A stretch of DNA of 64,000 nucleotides, from the NCBI GenBank assembly GCA_021234155.1, contig JAJEKV010000087.1, forward strand, positions 2,721,242 to 2,785,241. The letters run 5' to 3'. The notes under the pieces are model-generated. The model ran no database searches, was not told the DNA's origin, and worked only from the letters and a program-made list of their open reading frames with translations. Below are positions 36,404 through 47,083 of this stretch, piece by piece; the stretch's first letter is position 1; every line of letters begins with the position of its first letter. This stretch comes from Isoetes taiwanensis (lineage: Eukaryota > Streptophyta > Lycopodiopsida > Isoetales > Isoetaceae). Made by a program: the position numbers and the translations under genes.

Positions 36404-36890
36404 CAGAGTTGACCTACTCGGATCTGACCGCACAAATGGCCTTCGCATCCCGGACACAGATGCGTTCTGCGCGGTCTGACCCAAATCCCTTGATTTTGAC
36501 TTTAAGTTGTTCAATTTTTGTAATAAAAGTTGTTAGAATGCTTAGAATTTGTTAAAAATTATAGTGTAACACTTTAAAATTGTTAAAAATATCAAGTTTT
36601 AGTAAAAAATGGCCCACTCGGGTCTGACCACGCAAATGACCCTTACGTCGCGAACGCAGACGCGTTTCGTGCGGTCTGACCTGAGTCACCCATAATTGCG
36701 CTTTTACGTGTTAGTTTAACATAAAATAAGTTGCTAATTAGCCTAGAATTGACCCAACTATGTATTCTAGCATATTATAGCTCCTGAAAATGTTAAGTTT
36801 TGCCAAAAATGACCCACTCGGGTCTGACTGCGCAAATGACTCCTGCGTCGTGAACGCAGGCGTGTTTCGCGTAATCTGACCCAAGTCAAC
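36404..36890 (+). repeat. Three hairpin repeats, about 195-bp period (left arm)
   Basis: Copies near 36411-36483, 36606-36690 and 36806-36890. Each contains CCCACTCGGGTCTGACC, a GC-rich centre (AACGCAGACGCGTTTCG) and then GCGGTCTGACC, so each unit can fold back on itself. AT-rich spacers separate them. The same array occurs in the right arm. Such arrays resemble the subterminal repeats bound by CACTA TNP1/TNPA proteins, which is inference. Confidence 0.75.
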
Positions 36891-37005
36891 CATGTTTGAC
36901 AAAAATTGTCCAAAATTTAGCTAGTAAACTGGCCCATAGTTTTTCTTCATTTGTTTTGCTTAGTTTTGCATCTCATGTTATCTAGCACCGCTCCCACCTC
37001 CTCAA

Positions 37006-37188
37006 ATGGCCCGAGCTTTAGAAGGAGGATCATCCCGAAACATTCTGCGCAACATCGGCAATGGTCTTCGACTCAAAGATGTGAAGAATTTCTTCAAGTC
37101 TATGAAGGGCTCTGTTCATCCCTCCCTATGTACTAATATGTATCAAGAGAATTCTATGATTACATGTAATATTATCTATTTTCTATGA
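37006..37188 (+). CDS. Short conserved ORF, function unknown
   Basis: 60 codons beginning MARALEGGSSRNILRNIG and containing LRLKDVKNFFKSMKG. The first 40 or so codons are also open in the right arm (about 43240-43100, minus). It may be the start of a longer interrupted gag-like protein whose next part begins near 37360. No domain recognised. Confidence 0.3.
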   Translation: MARALEGGSSRNILRNIGNGLRLKDVKNFFKSMKGSVHPSLCTNMYQENSMITCNIIYFL

Positions 37189-37355
37189 AAAATTTCAAGT
37201 TTTCAATTGGAAATTGATGTATCAACTATTATAATTCATTGTTGACTTATAAGTTGAGTTCAACTTGATTTCTTTCATGACCAACAAGAATTAACTTATA
37301 AAAGACATCATGATGTATAACTTTGAATAACAACCATGGTGACTAATACTTGCTG

Positions 37356-39258
37356 CCAGGAACACCGGCTCAGGGTCCCAAGGTCAGGGCCGGCAACATC
37401 AGTGGCAATCCATGAACTTGTTCGGCCGAGAGCACGAGGAAGAGCATGAAATGACAGTTGAAGTAGTAAACACAAGACTAACCCAGATGATGAAGCACAT
37501 GCAGCAGCTGTTACAATGGGCTACGCCATTGATGCACGCTCAGAGTGTGGACCGATACCTCCTCCACCGCTGAGAGGACTAGACGAAGCTCCTCAACCGA
37601 AGCAGGAAGACGTCAGGTGCCATGAGAAGAACAGAAAGAGGAAAAGAAGAAGAAGCCCATCTCCTTCTAGCTCTAGCCAGTCAGACACCACAGGAAGTGG
37701 ATCCCAAAATAATTCTGAAGTGAGTCAGACAACTCACAAGCCAGAGACAAGAACCAGAGAACAGGGAACTACCAGAAGGAGGTGGATAGTGCAAAAAGCA
37801 ATGTATGGAAAGCCCGAAAGTTGGGTCAGTTCTCTGGGAAGGATAGATCTGGCATGGAAGCGGAAGCTTGGTTAGACGAGATGGAAGAATTTGGGAACTT
37901 GTATGGGATGAAGGATAAAGACATAGGGAAAGTGCCAACAACAAACCTGATTGGACCAGCCCAGATTTGGCGGAAAGGATATGCCAAGTCAAACAAGTTA
38001 AGAAGGAACAATTGCAAATTCAAAATCTTTAGTAAGGCTTTCCGCAAGCACTACGTCCCAAGGTCGCACAAGGGCAGACAAATTCAGCAGTTCTATAGGT
38101 TGGACCAAGGGAACATTTTAGTGGCCAAATATACAGAGGAATTTATGAGGCTAGGGCTAAACGTGCTAAGGATTACTGGGAGGCAGGCAGTGGATAGTTA
38201 CAGTGAGGGGTTGAATAGCAACATTAAGAGATTAGTAAGGGCCATCAACCCGAAAACAGTTGGGGAGGCCGAAGACAAGGCATTAAGCTTGGAGGAAGCA
38301 CCGACAACCCGGGCGCAAAAACAACAAGCTTACAAGGGGAAAGCAACATGGCCTTATCAGCCAAGGCAAGCATCCTCCACACCAGCAGGGTACCAATATC
38401 AGAGAAAGACGGATATGAGAGGATCTTATGGGGAACAGAAGCAGCAGGGAGGCCCAGGGGAGAAATTAGTCAAATTCTTTTTGGATAGTATCTCGGAGAA
38501 AAAGAGGGAGAAATGCATAAAGAAAAAAGCTATGTTTTAGGTGTTTCCAGCCTGGCCATTGTAATGATTGCCCCTTTGTGAAGCAAGCAACACTTGCAGA
38601 GCTCATTGATTAGGAGTCACCAACAGAACTGGACGACGACGAAGACGACAAGCAGAAGCCTCAAGACTTCATAGAATGTGAGTGCAGAATTTGTGCAGCT
38701 ATTGAGTCAGGTGATGTAAAAAATCAGTCCACGGTTATTTCGGCAAAGGGCATCATTGATAGCAAGCCCTATATAGTCCTCATAGATACAGGTAGTTCAC
38801 ACAACTCTGCTTCTCCCAGATTGGCCGTCTTAATGAAGAACAAGACCCTTAAGTCCAAGCCCAGACCAGTTAGTATGGCAAGTGGTGCAAATCGTCACAC
38901 CAAGGGAAAGAGAATCAACTTTGATATAGACCTCAGTGGAACCAAATGGACTATGGGGGAAGAGGTAATGGATATTGGCAAATATGATCTCATAGTGGGA
39001 ATGGAGTTCCTAAGGCCAGCTAAAGCTATCATCGACCGTGACAAGCACGAGATCTCTATCACGGCACCCGACGAGAACCGATTTGTAGTCAAAGGTAAGA
39101 AAGTTCTTTTAGCAATACATTGCATCTCCTTGAAGGAATTACACAAAAGCATAATGAGAGATAAGGTGGAATATATCTTTAGGCTAGACGCAATTGAGCC
39201 CGGTCAAGAATATCAAAGTGAGCCAACCTTGAATCAGTTGCCCAGAACGGTAGCAATG
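37356..39258 (+). pseudogene. Ty3/gypsy gag-protease block, left arm
   Basis: Gag core at 37782-38540: WLDEMEEFGNLYGM, AQIWRKGYAK, KAFRKHYVP, QQFYRLDQGN and YTEEFMRLGLNV are typical retrotransposon-gag helices. A Cys/His knuckle follows out of frame (CFQPGHCNDC). Protease is shown by VLIDTGSSHN (DTGS intact) and YDLIVGMEFLRPAKAIID. A stop at 38538-38540 ends the gag frame, and a further stop (LID then TAG at about 38612) precedes protease. No LTR is seen on either side. RT is cut off at 39258 by a LINE; the other arm continues into the start of RT. Confidence 0.85.
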
Positions 39259-40470
39259 ACTCCCCGGGCATGGTCTTGCTTCATCAGTCTTTGTCTTACT
39301 CGATAGTTTTCCATAAGCCGTCTGTGCCTGTGCAGCTTCTGTGGGCGTTATTTGTGGATATCAGGCCATATGTTAATGCCTCCCCTTTTCTGAAGGGGCT
39401 CCTGTGAGCCTGGGAGCAGGTCCGCCCGCTGTTTGCAATTGATGTCTCTAGTTGTATTCAGTTAGAGGCATCGCCATGGTGGATTCCGCTCGGTCCAGGT
39501 GCTTCACCTTTGGTGCTGGCAGCAACCATCGATTCCCGAGTCCAGCGCAGGTGGGCGCAGCGGGGGCTCTTGACGGTGGGGGAGTGGTATATCGACGGGC
39601 AGCTGGTGCCCTGGCAGCTTTTTCGTCGCAGGTTTTGACTTGAGGAGCAGGATTGTGCTATCTGGGCGCAGGTGGCTAATGCGCTGCCGCTGAACCCCCC
39701 GTTAGCATCAGGGCGTGTGTGGAGTTGTCATCCAAAAGTTGACCCCCCAAACTTCGTAAAGTCCTCGGACGGCTTTTGACAATTCAGGATGAGCTGCCTC
39801 CCTCGGACGGCTGGAGTCTCCAGATGCTGGAAGATGATGGGTTAACATTTGGAGATGGGTGTGGAACCCAATCTCGCCCCCCGGTGGCAGATAGTGCATC
39901 GGTCTCTGAGAGTGAATATGTGAGTTCACAGGATCAATCCCCTGATCAGTGATCATTGTCCGATGTGTGGTGCTTGTGTTGAGACTCTGGAGCACTGTAT
40001 GTTTCTCTGCATAGAGATCCAGTCGGCATGGCAGTGGGTCCAGCGCCTCTTTTACATCTCGCTCCGTAGTCAAGAGGTTCTTTTGGGGGTGTATCCTACT
40101 GGGTGGTCTCAGCTTGAGCGTCTGGCCTTCCATTTGTGTAAGGCTTGTTTACTGTGGCTCATTTAGAAGCGGTGACGCCAGAAGGTGTTCAGGAATGAGG
40201 AGGTGCAGCCTGGGGCGTTGATCCCGCAATTGAGGTACAAATTATGTCTTTCTTACATGGCGTGCCCTCGTAAAGAGCAGTTCAAGGCAGCCGTATGGGA
40301 GAGGACCCTCCTCATTGTAGACAGCTTTGGCAGGTTTGTTTCATGAGTCGTAGGTAGGTATGCGTGCCATTTGGGTTCTCGCCCAAGTGTGGGGAGGAGC
40401 ACCCTAGTATCGCTCTTCTTGTACTTATTATATATTAATTAACTTGATCCTTCAAAAAAAATAAATAAAT
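39259..40470 (+). pseudogene. LINE (L1-type) 3' fragment in the palindrome spacer
   Basis: C-terminal part of a plant L1-like ORF2 with the zf-RVT zinc-binding region: DHCPMCGACVETLEHCMFLC, then WQWVQRLFYISLRSQEVLL. Upstream, frames at 39290-39700 show eroded RT-end sequence (LVPWQLFRRRF). The tail ends in A-rich CAAAAAAAATAAATAAAT (40454-40470), as expected of a 5'-truncated LINE. Several stops and frameshifts. It is GC-richer than the surroundings. No target duplication was found. Confidence 0.82.
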
Positions 40471-40722
40471 TATATGGCCTTTACAAGTGTTATTTATCAC
40501 AATGTAACCATGACATTATTATAGCAGTTATTAGGAGTTCATATCTACATCTACAAAATTTATGACTCTTGTCTTCTCATAATGTGCTTTCTCATCCATG
40601 CTCCCCTTCACTAGCCATGCACATGTAGCACATTACGTTAGCTTAGTTAATAAGTTTGTGGTTTTAGGGGACCACCCCCCTTACTACCTCCTTGAGCCGA
40701 ACTACTAGCTCAAGGTTTACCT
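40471..40722. other. Palindrome spacer, no gene seen
   Basis: Unassigned AT-rich sequence between the LINE tail and the reverse transcriptase remnant of the right arm. Confidence 0.4.
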
Positions 40723-42850
40723 TTACCACATCCGTAGACTTCCGTCTTTCTTCTTGACGAAGAGGATGGATGCCCCGAAGGGAGACATGCTTGCCCTGAT
40801 GAAGCTGAGCTCGAGCAATTCTTGTAATTGCTTCTTGAGCTCAACTAGCTTTGGGGTACTCATCCTATAGGGGGCCTTGCTGGTAGGCCCGGTGCTAGTG
40901 TGATCCCTATAGGGCAATAACTCACGGATTTCATCCGAGAATATATCATGGAACTCCTTGAATAGCCTTGCTACCATTCTGGGCAACTGATTCAAGCTTG
41001 GCTCACTTTGATGTTCTTGATCGGGCTCAATTGCGTCTAGCCTAAAGATATATTCCACCTTATCTCTCATTATGCTTTTGTGTAATTCCTTCAAGGAGAT
41101 GCAATGTATTGCTAAAAGAACTTTCTTACCTTTGACTACAAATCAGTTCTCGTCGGGTGCCATGATAGAGATCTCGTGCTTGTCACAGTCGATCATAGCT
41201 TTAGCTGGCCTTAGAAACTCCATTCCCACTATGAGGTCATATTTGCCAATCCATTACCTCTGCTGCTATAGTCCATTTGGTTCCACTTAGGTCTATATCA
41301 AAGTTGATTCTCTTTCTCTTGGTGTGACGAATTGCACCACTTGCCATACTAAGTGGTCTGGGCTTGGACTTAAGGGTCTTGTTCTTCATTAAGATGGCCA
41401 ATCTGGGAGAAGCGAAGTTGTGTGAACTACATGTATCTATGAGGACTACATAGGGCTTGCTAGATCAATTATGCCCTCTGCCGAAATAACCGTGGACTGA
41501 TTTTTTACATCACCTGACTCAATAGCTGCACAAATTCTGCACTCACATTCCATGATGTCTTGAGGCTCCTGCTTGTCGTCTTCGTCGTCGTCCAGTTCTG
41601 TTGGTGACTTCCAATCAATGAGCTCTGCCAGTGCTGCTTGCTTCACAAAGGGGCAATCATTAAAATGACCAGGCTGGAAACACCAAAAACATAGCTTTTT
41701 CTTTATGCATTTCTCCCTCTTTTCCTCCGGGATACTATCCAAAAAGAATTTGACTGATTTCCCCCTGGGCATCCCTGCTGCTTCTATTCCCCATAAGATC
41801 CTCTCCTATCCGTCTTTCTCTAATATTGGTACCCTGCTGGTGTGGAGGATGCTTGCCTTGGCTGATAAGGCCATGTTGCTTTCGACTTGTAAGCTTGTTG
41901 TTTCTGCGCCTGGGTTGTCGGTGCTTCCTCCAAGCTTAATGCCTTGTCTTTGGCCTCCCCAACTATTTTCGGGTTGATGGCCCTTACTAATCTCTTAGTG
42001 TTGCTATTCAACCCCTCAATGTAACCATCCACTGCCTGCCTCTCAGTAATCCTTGGAACGTTTAGCCCTAGCCTCATAAATTCCTCTGTATATTTGGCCA
42101 CTGAAATGTTCCCTTGGTCCAACCTATAGAACTGCTGAATTTGTCTGCCCTTGTGCGACGTTGGGACATAGTGCTTGCAGAAAGCCTTACTAAAGATTTT
42201 GAATCTGCAATTGTTCCTTCTTAACTTGTTTGACTTGACATATCCTTTCCGCCAAATCTGGGCTGGTCCAATCAGGTTTGTTGTTGGCACTTTCCCTATG
42301 TCTTTATCCTTCATCCCATACGAGTTCCCAAATTCTTCCATCTCGTCTAACCAAGCTTCCGCTTCCATGCTAGATCTATCCTTCCCGAAGAACTGACCCA
42401 ACTTTCGGGTTTTGCATACATTGCTCTTTGCACTATCCACCTTCTTCTGGTAGTTCCCTGTTCTCTAGTTCTTGTCTTTGCCTTGTGAGTTGTCTGACTC
42501 ATTTTCAGAACTACTTTGGGATCCACTTCCTGTGGTGTCTGACCGGCTGGAGCTAGAAGGAGATTGGCTCCTCCTTCTTCTTCTTTTCCTCTTTTTGTTC
42601 TTCTCAGGCACCTGGACATCTTCCTGCTCCGGTTGAGGAGCTTCGTCTAGTCCTCTCAACGGTGGAGGAGGCATCGGTCCATACTCTGAGCGTGCATCAA
42701 TGGCGTAGCCCACTGTAACAGCTGCTGCATGTGGTTCCTCATCTAGGTTAGTCTTGTGTTTACTACTTCAATTGTCATTTCTTGCTCTTCGTCCTGCTCT
42801 CGGCCGAACAAGTTCCTGGGTTGCCACTGATGTTGCCGCCCCTGACCTTG
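40723..42850 (-). pseudogene. Ty3/gypsy gag-protease-RT start, right arm
   Basis: Mirror copy of 37356-39258, reading leftward. Gag spans 42440-41820, and the knuckle CFWCFQPGHFNDC is complete here. In protease the DTG has become DTC, and frameshifts follow near 41250. The coding then goes further than in the left arm, into the start of RT: ELLELSFIRASMSPFGAS and LFVKKKDGSLRMW, followed by stops. FHDIFSDEIRELLPYRDH is the usual sequence just upstream of RT. No LTR recognised. Confidence 0.85.
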
Positions 42851-43320
42851 GGACCCTGAGCCAGTGTTCCTGGCAGCAAGTATTAGTCACCATGGTTGTT
42901 ATTCAAAGTTATACATCATGATGTCTTTTATAAGTTAATTCTTGTTAGTCATGAAAGAAATATCAAGTTGAACTAAACTTATAAGTCAACAATGAATTAT
43001 AATAGTTGATACATCAATTTACAATTGAAAACTTGAAAATTTTCATAGAAAATAGATAATATTACATGTAATCTGAGAATTCTCTTGATACATATTAGTA
43101 CATAGGGAGGAATGAACTTTTATCGTCGAGAGCCCTTCATAGACTTGAAGAAATTCTTCACATCTTTGAGTCGAATACCATTGCCGACGTTGCACAGAAT
43201 GCTTCGGGATGATCCTTCTTCTAAAGCTCGGGCCATTTGAAGAGGTGGGAGCGTTATTGCTGTAGCTGCTACTATTGTCATTGGCGCGTCCTTTAGGTGG
43301 CCTCTGGCGAAGTCAAGACT

Positions 43321-44406
43321 TTAGAGAACCATGGATCTTTTGAAGAGGATGACGTGATCGGTGGTGTCCCTCATCTTGGCATACTGGTCGAACCCTGTAA
43401 GTGCAATCAAGAGTGCTACGGCCTCTTCTCCTCGCGGGTTGAAGTCCATGTGGAATACTATCATTTGGCCCTGGCTTAGAACTGGAAGATAATATCGAAG
43501 TGCCTTTCCCTTTTGGAATCCCGCCGCATGCGACCCTGTGCCCCTCCTTTGTGCCGCTCCACTGTAGACATCTAATGCTAGGAGATCTTCATGGTCCCTC
43601 CACATGGTAGTTGCGCTATCTAAGTTGATGCTGCTAAAACCCTCCCGCATGCTTCATCCTTGAACGGGTCGGCTAGAGCTTGGGCCTCTCCCTGGTTTAT
43701 ACAGCCTAGTTTGAATTTCCTGAAGCTCCTCCTATGGAATGACTGGCAACCGTTGGTGATACAATTGCCTTATGTATTCATATGCCGCGACGTCGGACAT
43801 TGTCTTGCCGGTGTAAGAGTGCCGCTTCGCTACTTCTCTTGGGACTTCTTGGTATGAGCAGTCGATGAGGTCCCTCTGTTTCCCTTCTGGAATCAGCCCC
43901 ATGAGCTCTGCCCCTGCTGAAGTGCCATGGTAGACATACTCTGAGGACTTAATCTCGTGAATTTGGCCTTGTTCCACCCTGGTGTTGAGGGATGCAAGGT
44001 CTAAGGGTTGGATCGAAGGCTCCCCCACCCTGTTGACGGCCTTGTAATGCATGAACAAAGGTAGAGCCGCATGTGCTGAGACATATCGATGCATGTGAGC
44101 CTTACAACTCACGTAGTCAGGTATGTTCTTCGTCCTATCCCACAACTGGCTCTTGACTTTGGATCCCCCCCTAAGACTTGACTTAATGACTCCAAGGACA
44201 CCCACTTGCCTCCCCTTGGGGGAAGGCTGACTTTCCAAGGTAAGATGTTGGTCATACTGGCATACAATGTTTGTATAGTAGGAAGTTCTTGTCAAGGTAG
44301 CATGGAGATCAAAGAGATGGTCAAAGACGTGGAAGACCTCTTCAACTGGAAACTCATGGATGTGGTTGGCACTATTGCACCATTCAACAAAGTTTGTGGG
44401 CGCCAT
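43321..44406 (-). pseudogene. Unknown 361-codon reading frame with two stops
   Basis: One frame runs from MAPTNFVEWCNSANHIHEF to ILFKRSMVL, broken only by TAG (43732-43734) and TGA (43654-43656). Segments such as DRTKNIPDYVSCKAHMHRY, SYTGKTMSDVAAYEYIRQLY and IVFHMDFNPRGEEAVALL look like a globular protein; no transmembrane or Cys/His motif is seen. I do not recognise it. It is downstream of the H3-like ORF and hairpin repeats on the same strand, and upstream of the gag block. The left arm has lost it. Candidates are a TNP1-like accessory protein of the CACTA element, a gag N-terminal extension, or captured host sequence. Confidence 0.5.
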
Positions 44407-44689
44407 TGAGCAAAGATCGGAGTAGAAAATGGTTGGGAAAGATTGACAAAGAGCTGAAAAAACCGCCTAAGAGGGTAAGGGCAAACTTGATGAAGAGAAA
44501 ATGTCAATTGAGGTCCCTTTTTAGAGACTAAGGCTGCCTAGGTTCCCGTGCCCCAAGACTTCTTGATCAGGTGGATCTATGTTCTAAGGCTATAGATCTC
44601 CAAACTAGGTAACATGAAGTGCAAAACTAAGCAAAACAAATGAAGAAACACTATGGGCCAGTTTATTAGCTGAATTTTGGACAATTTTG

Positions 44690-45190
44690 GTCAAGCATGG
44701 TTGACTCGGGTCAGATTACGCGAAACGCGTCTGCGTTCGTGACACAAGGGTCATTTGCGCGGTCAGACCCGAGTGGGTCATTTTTGGCAAAACTTAACAT
44801 TTTCAGGAGCTATAATATGCTAGAATGCATAGTTGGGTCAATTCTAGGCTAATTAGCAACTTATTTTATGTTAAACTAACATGTAAAAGCACAATTATGG
44901 GTGACTCGGGTCAGACTGCGCGAAACGCGTCTGCGTTTGCGACGCAAGGGTCATTTGCGTGGTCAGAACCGAGTGGGCCATTTTTGACTAAAACTTGATA
45001 TTTTTAACAATTTTAAAGTGTTACACTATAATTTTTAACAAATTCTAAGCATTCTAACAACTTTTATTACAAAAATTGAACAACTTAAAGTCAAAATCAA
45101 GGGACTCGTGTCAGACCGCGCAGAACGCATCTGTGTCCGGGATGCGAAGGCCATTTGTGCAGTCAGATCCGAGTAGGTCAACTCTGACCT
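44690..45190 (-). repeat. Three hairpin repeats (right arm)
   Basis: Mirror copies of 36404-36890, with GGGTCAGACTGCGCGAAACG and ACGCAAGGGTCATTTGCG type cores near 44705, 44905 and 45110. The foldback symmetry is kept in all three. Confidence 0.75.
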
Positions 45191-45298
45191 AAAAACCAAA
45201 TTTTAAGTCTAACGTTAGTTAGTAATAAGAACATTCTAATAACATTAAGAAAGGTTTTACACCAATTTGATTTATACAAAAAGCACTTTTATATATAG

Positions 45299-45771
45299 AT
45301 TTTTTTTTTTTTGAAGGACGTGAGGCTCTTTTTATTGACAAGAACAAAGGCACAATACACAATGCACAGACAAGAATAAAACCCTAGTGGATAGGCTGAC
45401 CCAACTAGGCAAAAACACATGTCTATGCATAAGAAGAACACGTAAATACGTCTGCCAAATTATCTCTTTTTTATCATCAGCTAGAGATGAGCAACGATAA
45501 GCTTTAGTGATCTTCTGCTGAGCACAATGGAGAAGCTGTTGATCAGAGATGTGTGCACCTTGGAAAATCCACAAACGTCGCCTCTACCAGATAGCCCACA
45601 AAATCCAACTAGAAGCAAGATGAAATGCCCGCTTATGCAAGCTAGGCCAAACAGGGGGATAAAGTGCAAGTAGGATCTCCTGGCTAGTGAGAGACACACT
45701 GAAAAGAGTGAAGAACCACTCCCAAGCAAGCCGTGGATGATCGCACAAGAAGAAGCCGTAGATGATCGCCG
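45299..45771 (-). mobile_element. 5'-truncated LINE insertion, 9-bp target duplication
   Basis: Starts with a T-run (the poly-A tail on the minus strand) and carries the LINE C-terminal region (HPRLAWEWFFTLFSVSLTSQEILLALYP). TATATATAG is duplicated on both sides (45290-45298 and 45772-45780). The left palindrome arm has the empty site, so insertion followed the inverted duplication. Confidence 0.88.
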
Positions 45772-45811
45772 TATATATAGAAAATTTATCTAAGTACAAA
45801 ATTAGAAGCTC

Positions 45812-46084
45812 TTAAGGCTTCTCCTTTCGGATCCTCCTAGCCAAATGGAGATCCTTGGGCATCACTGTTACCCTCTTCGCATGAATGGCACACAAGTTGC
45901 CTTCCTCGAAGAGCTGCACTAGCTTCGCCTCTGCTGCCTCTTGCAGGGATTGGACCGTTAGGGGTGTAACCCTATAGACGGTCCGAAACTCCTGCATGAT
46001 CTCCCGGAGGAGCCGTTCGAACATTAGCATTCCCGTGACTTGGGAAGGTTCCTTCATTGTAAAATTGCATATATAGATAAGCAC
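45812..46084 (-). CDS. Histone H3-fold ORF, right arm
   Basis: Second copy of the 90-codon H3-like frame. It differs from 35980-36252 at two residues (FRTVYRV for [16 protein letters not shown] for KRVIVMPKD); the second of these matches canonical H3 better. By eye the two copies differ at about seven bases, five of them silent. The frame is intact, ends RRIRKEKP, and lacks an H3 tail. It lies downstream of the TNP2 relic on the same strand. A LINE inserted just after its stop, between it and the hairpin repeats. Confidence 0.8.
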   Translation of the reverse strand: MLIYICNFTMKEPSQVTGMLMFERLLREIMQEFRTVYRVTPLTVQSLQEAAEAKLVQLFEEGNLCAIHAKRVTVMPKDLHLARRIRKEKP

Positions 46085-46179
46085 TTCCTTGGGTAGTGGC
46101 TATCTTTACATAGTTCATGTTGGGGGGGACCCGTATAGCCATCCCTATAATAATGCAACCAATATTAGCTAGTAACATT

Positions 46180-46913
46180 TAAAGTTTTCATTACAAAGGC
46201 AATAGTTGATCCACAATTACTTTTAGCTACACATCTAAATTACTTGGTTTTTTCTTTCCAGGTATCAATGAAGTCATAGTAATGTCCCCACTCTTCATCA
46301 ACAACTATGGGGCTATATTGTACTAGCATCACTGGCCATGTAGATGATACAGTCGATTGTGTACCATATGCAGTTTACACCATCGGTGGCCAGGCCCAAA
46401 CACGCATGGTACATGATTCTTTTTCAAAGTCAGGCCATGTCGTATCAACATGCTTCCAAGCTGCACTGTCGCTCGGGAGTCGCATCACATTATCACTAGA
46501 CTAGATGCATGTGTAGCCGTGAATCCATTAGGCTAGCCAATTTTTTGCAACGAAACATCAACTTTAATTTATATACTATATTAGAACAAATTAGGCAACA
46601 TATAAGTACTGAAAAAAGGTGAATCTACAATAATTTGTGAGAAGTGGTAATGCGTACAATTTGAAATTATTGGAAAGCGTCGAGTAACCTTGTGAGGTAT
46701 TGTTTTTCCCTTTAGATTGTCCCTTTATCTCTGTGCATTACATACGAGGCAACGAGTGAACTTTTCATGCTTGGCAGCTAGATAGAAAATCATACGATCA
46801 TTTGGACATGCATAACCAAGGCGAGTCACTTGAATCATTTTCTTAACTTGAGATCTGTCAGTCGGCATATTGTGTTTCTCTAGAAGGATCTTCTCATGCA
46901 ATAACCTGTGCAT
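46180..46913 (-). pseudogene. CACTA TNP2-type transposase relic, right arm
   Basis: Mirror of 35152-35900: HNMPTDRSQVKKMIQVTRL and YACPNDRMIFYLAAKHEKF, then, after frameshifts, SDSAAWKHVDTTWPDF, LGLATDGVN and MKSGDITMT. At the Trp codon where the left arm has TGA, this arm has TAG (46305-46307), so the two arms lost the frame separately. Not functional. Confidence 0.84.
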
Positions 46914-47083
46914 CTAAGAGTGGTAAGATAAAAAGATGGAGAGAGTGGTAAGATAGAAAGAGTTGGTAAGTATGCCACCTCAATGAAGCAGAGTCATGCA
47001 TTGCTCCACTTGAACTTGGTTTGGAAATTGAGAATTAGTAGCTTAAATGACAACTGCGGCTAATACTTGACTCCTCTTCCCAT

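Larger units (their letters stand above)
34437..39258 (+). repeat. Large palindrome, left arm
   Basis: Inverted counterpart of 40972-47412. The same blocks appear in mirror order: unknown ORF, TNP2 relic, histone-H3-like ORF, three hairpin repeats, a short conserved ORF, Ty3 gag and protease. Similarity stops on the outside at about 34437/47412 and on the inside where a LINE begins (39259). Relative to the right arm it lacks about 1.35 kb between 36985 and 36995 and a LINE insertion. The arms differ by a few percent in blocks I compared by eye. Confidence 0.88.

Noticed and set aside
36404-36890. Repeat array considered as a CRISPR-like array
   Set aside because: Plant nuclear context, only three copies per arm, AT-rich non-unique spacers of about 110 bp and no cas genes.
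37681-37992. Antisense frames over the gag blocks (also 38895-39152, 42175-42396)
   Set aside because: Shadows of the gag and protease coding frames on the other strand.
39963-40166. Small Cys-containing ORF considered as a stand-alone zinc-finger gene
   Set aside because: It is the zf-RVT segment of a LINE; flanking frames continue the LINE and an A-rich tail follows.
45812-46084. H3-like ORF considered as CENH3
   Set aside because: Loop 1 has canonical H3 length and the alpha-1/alpha-2 residues follow H3; CENH3-specific insertions are absent.
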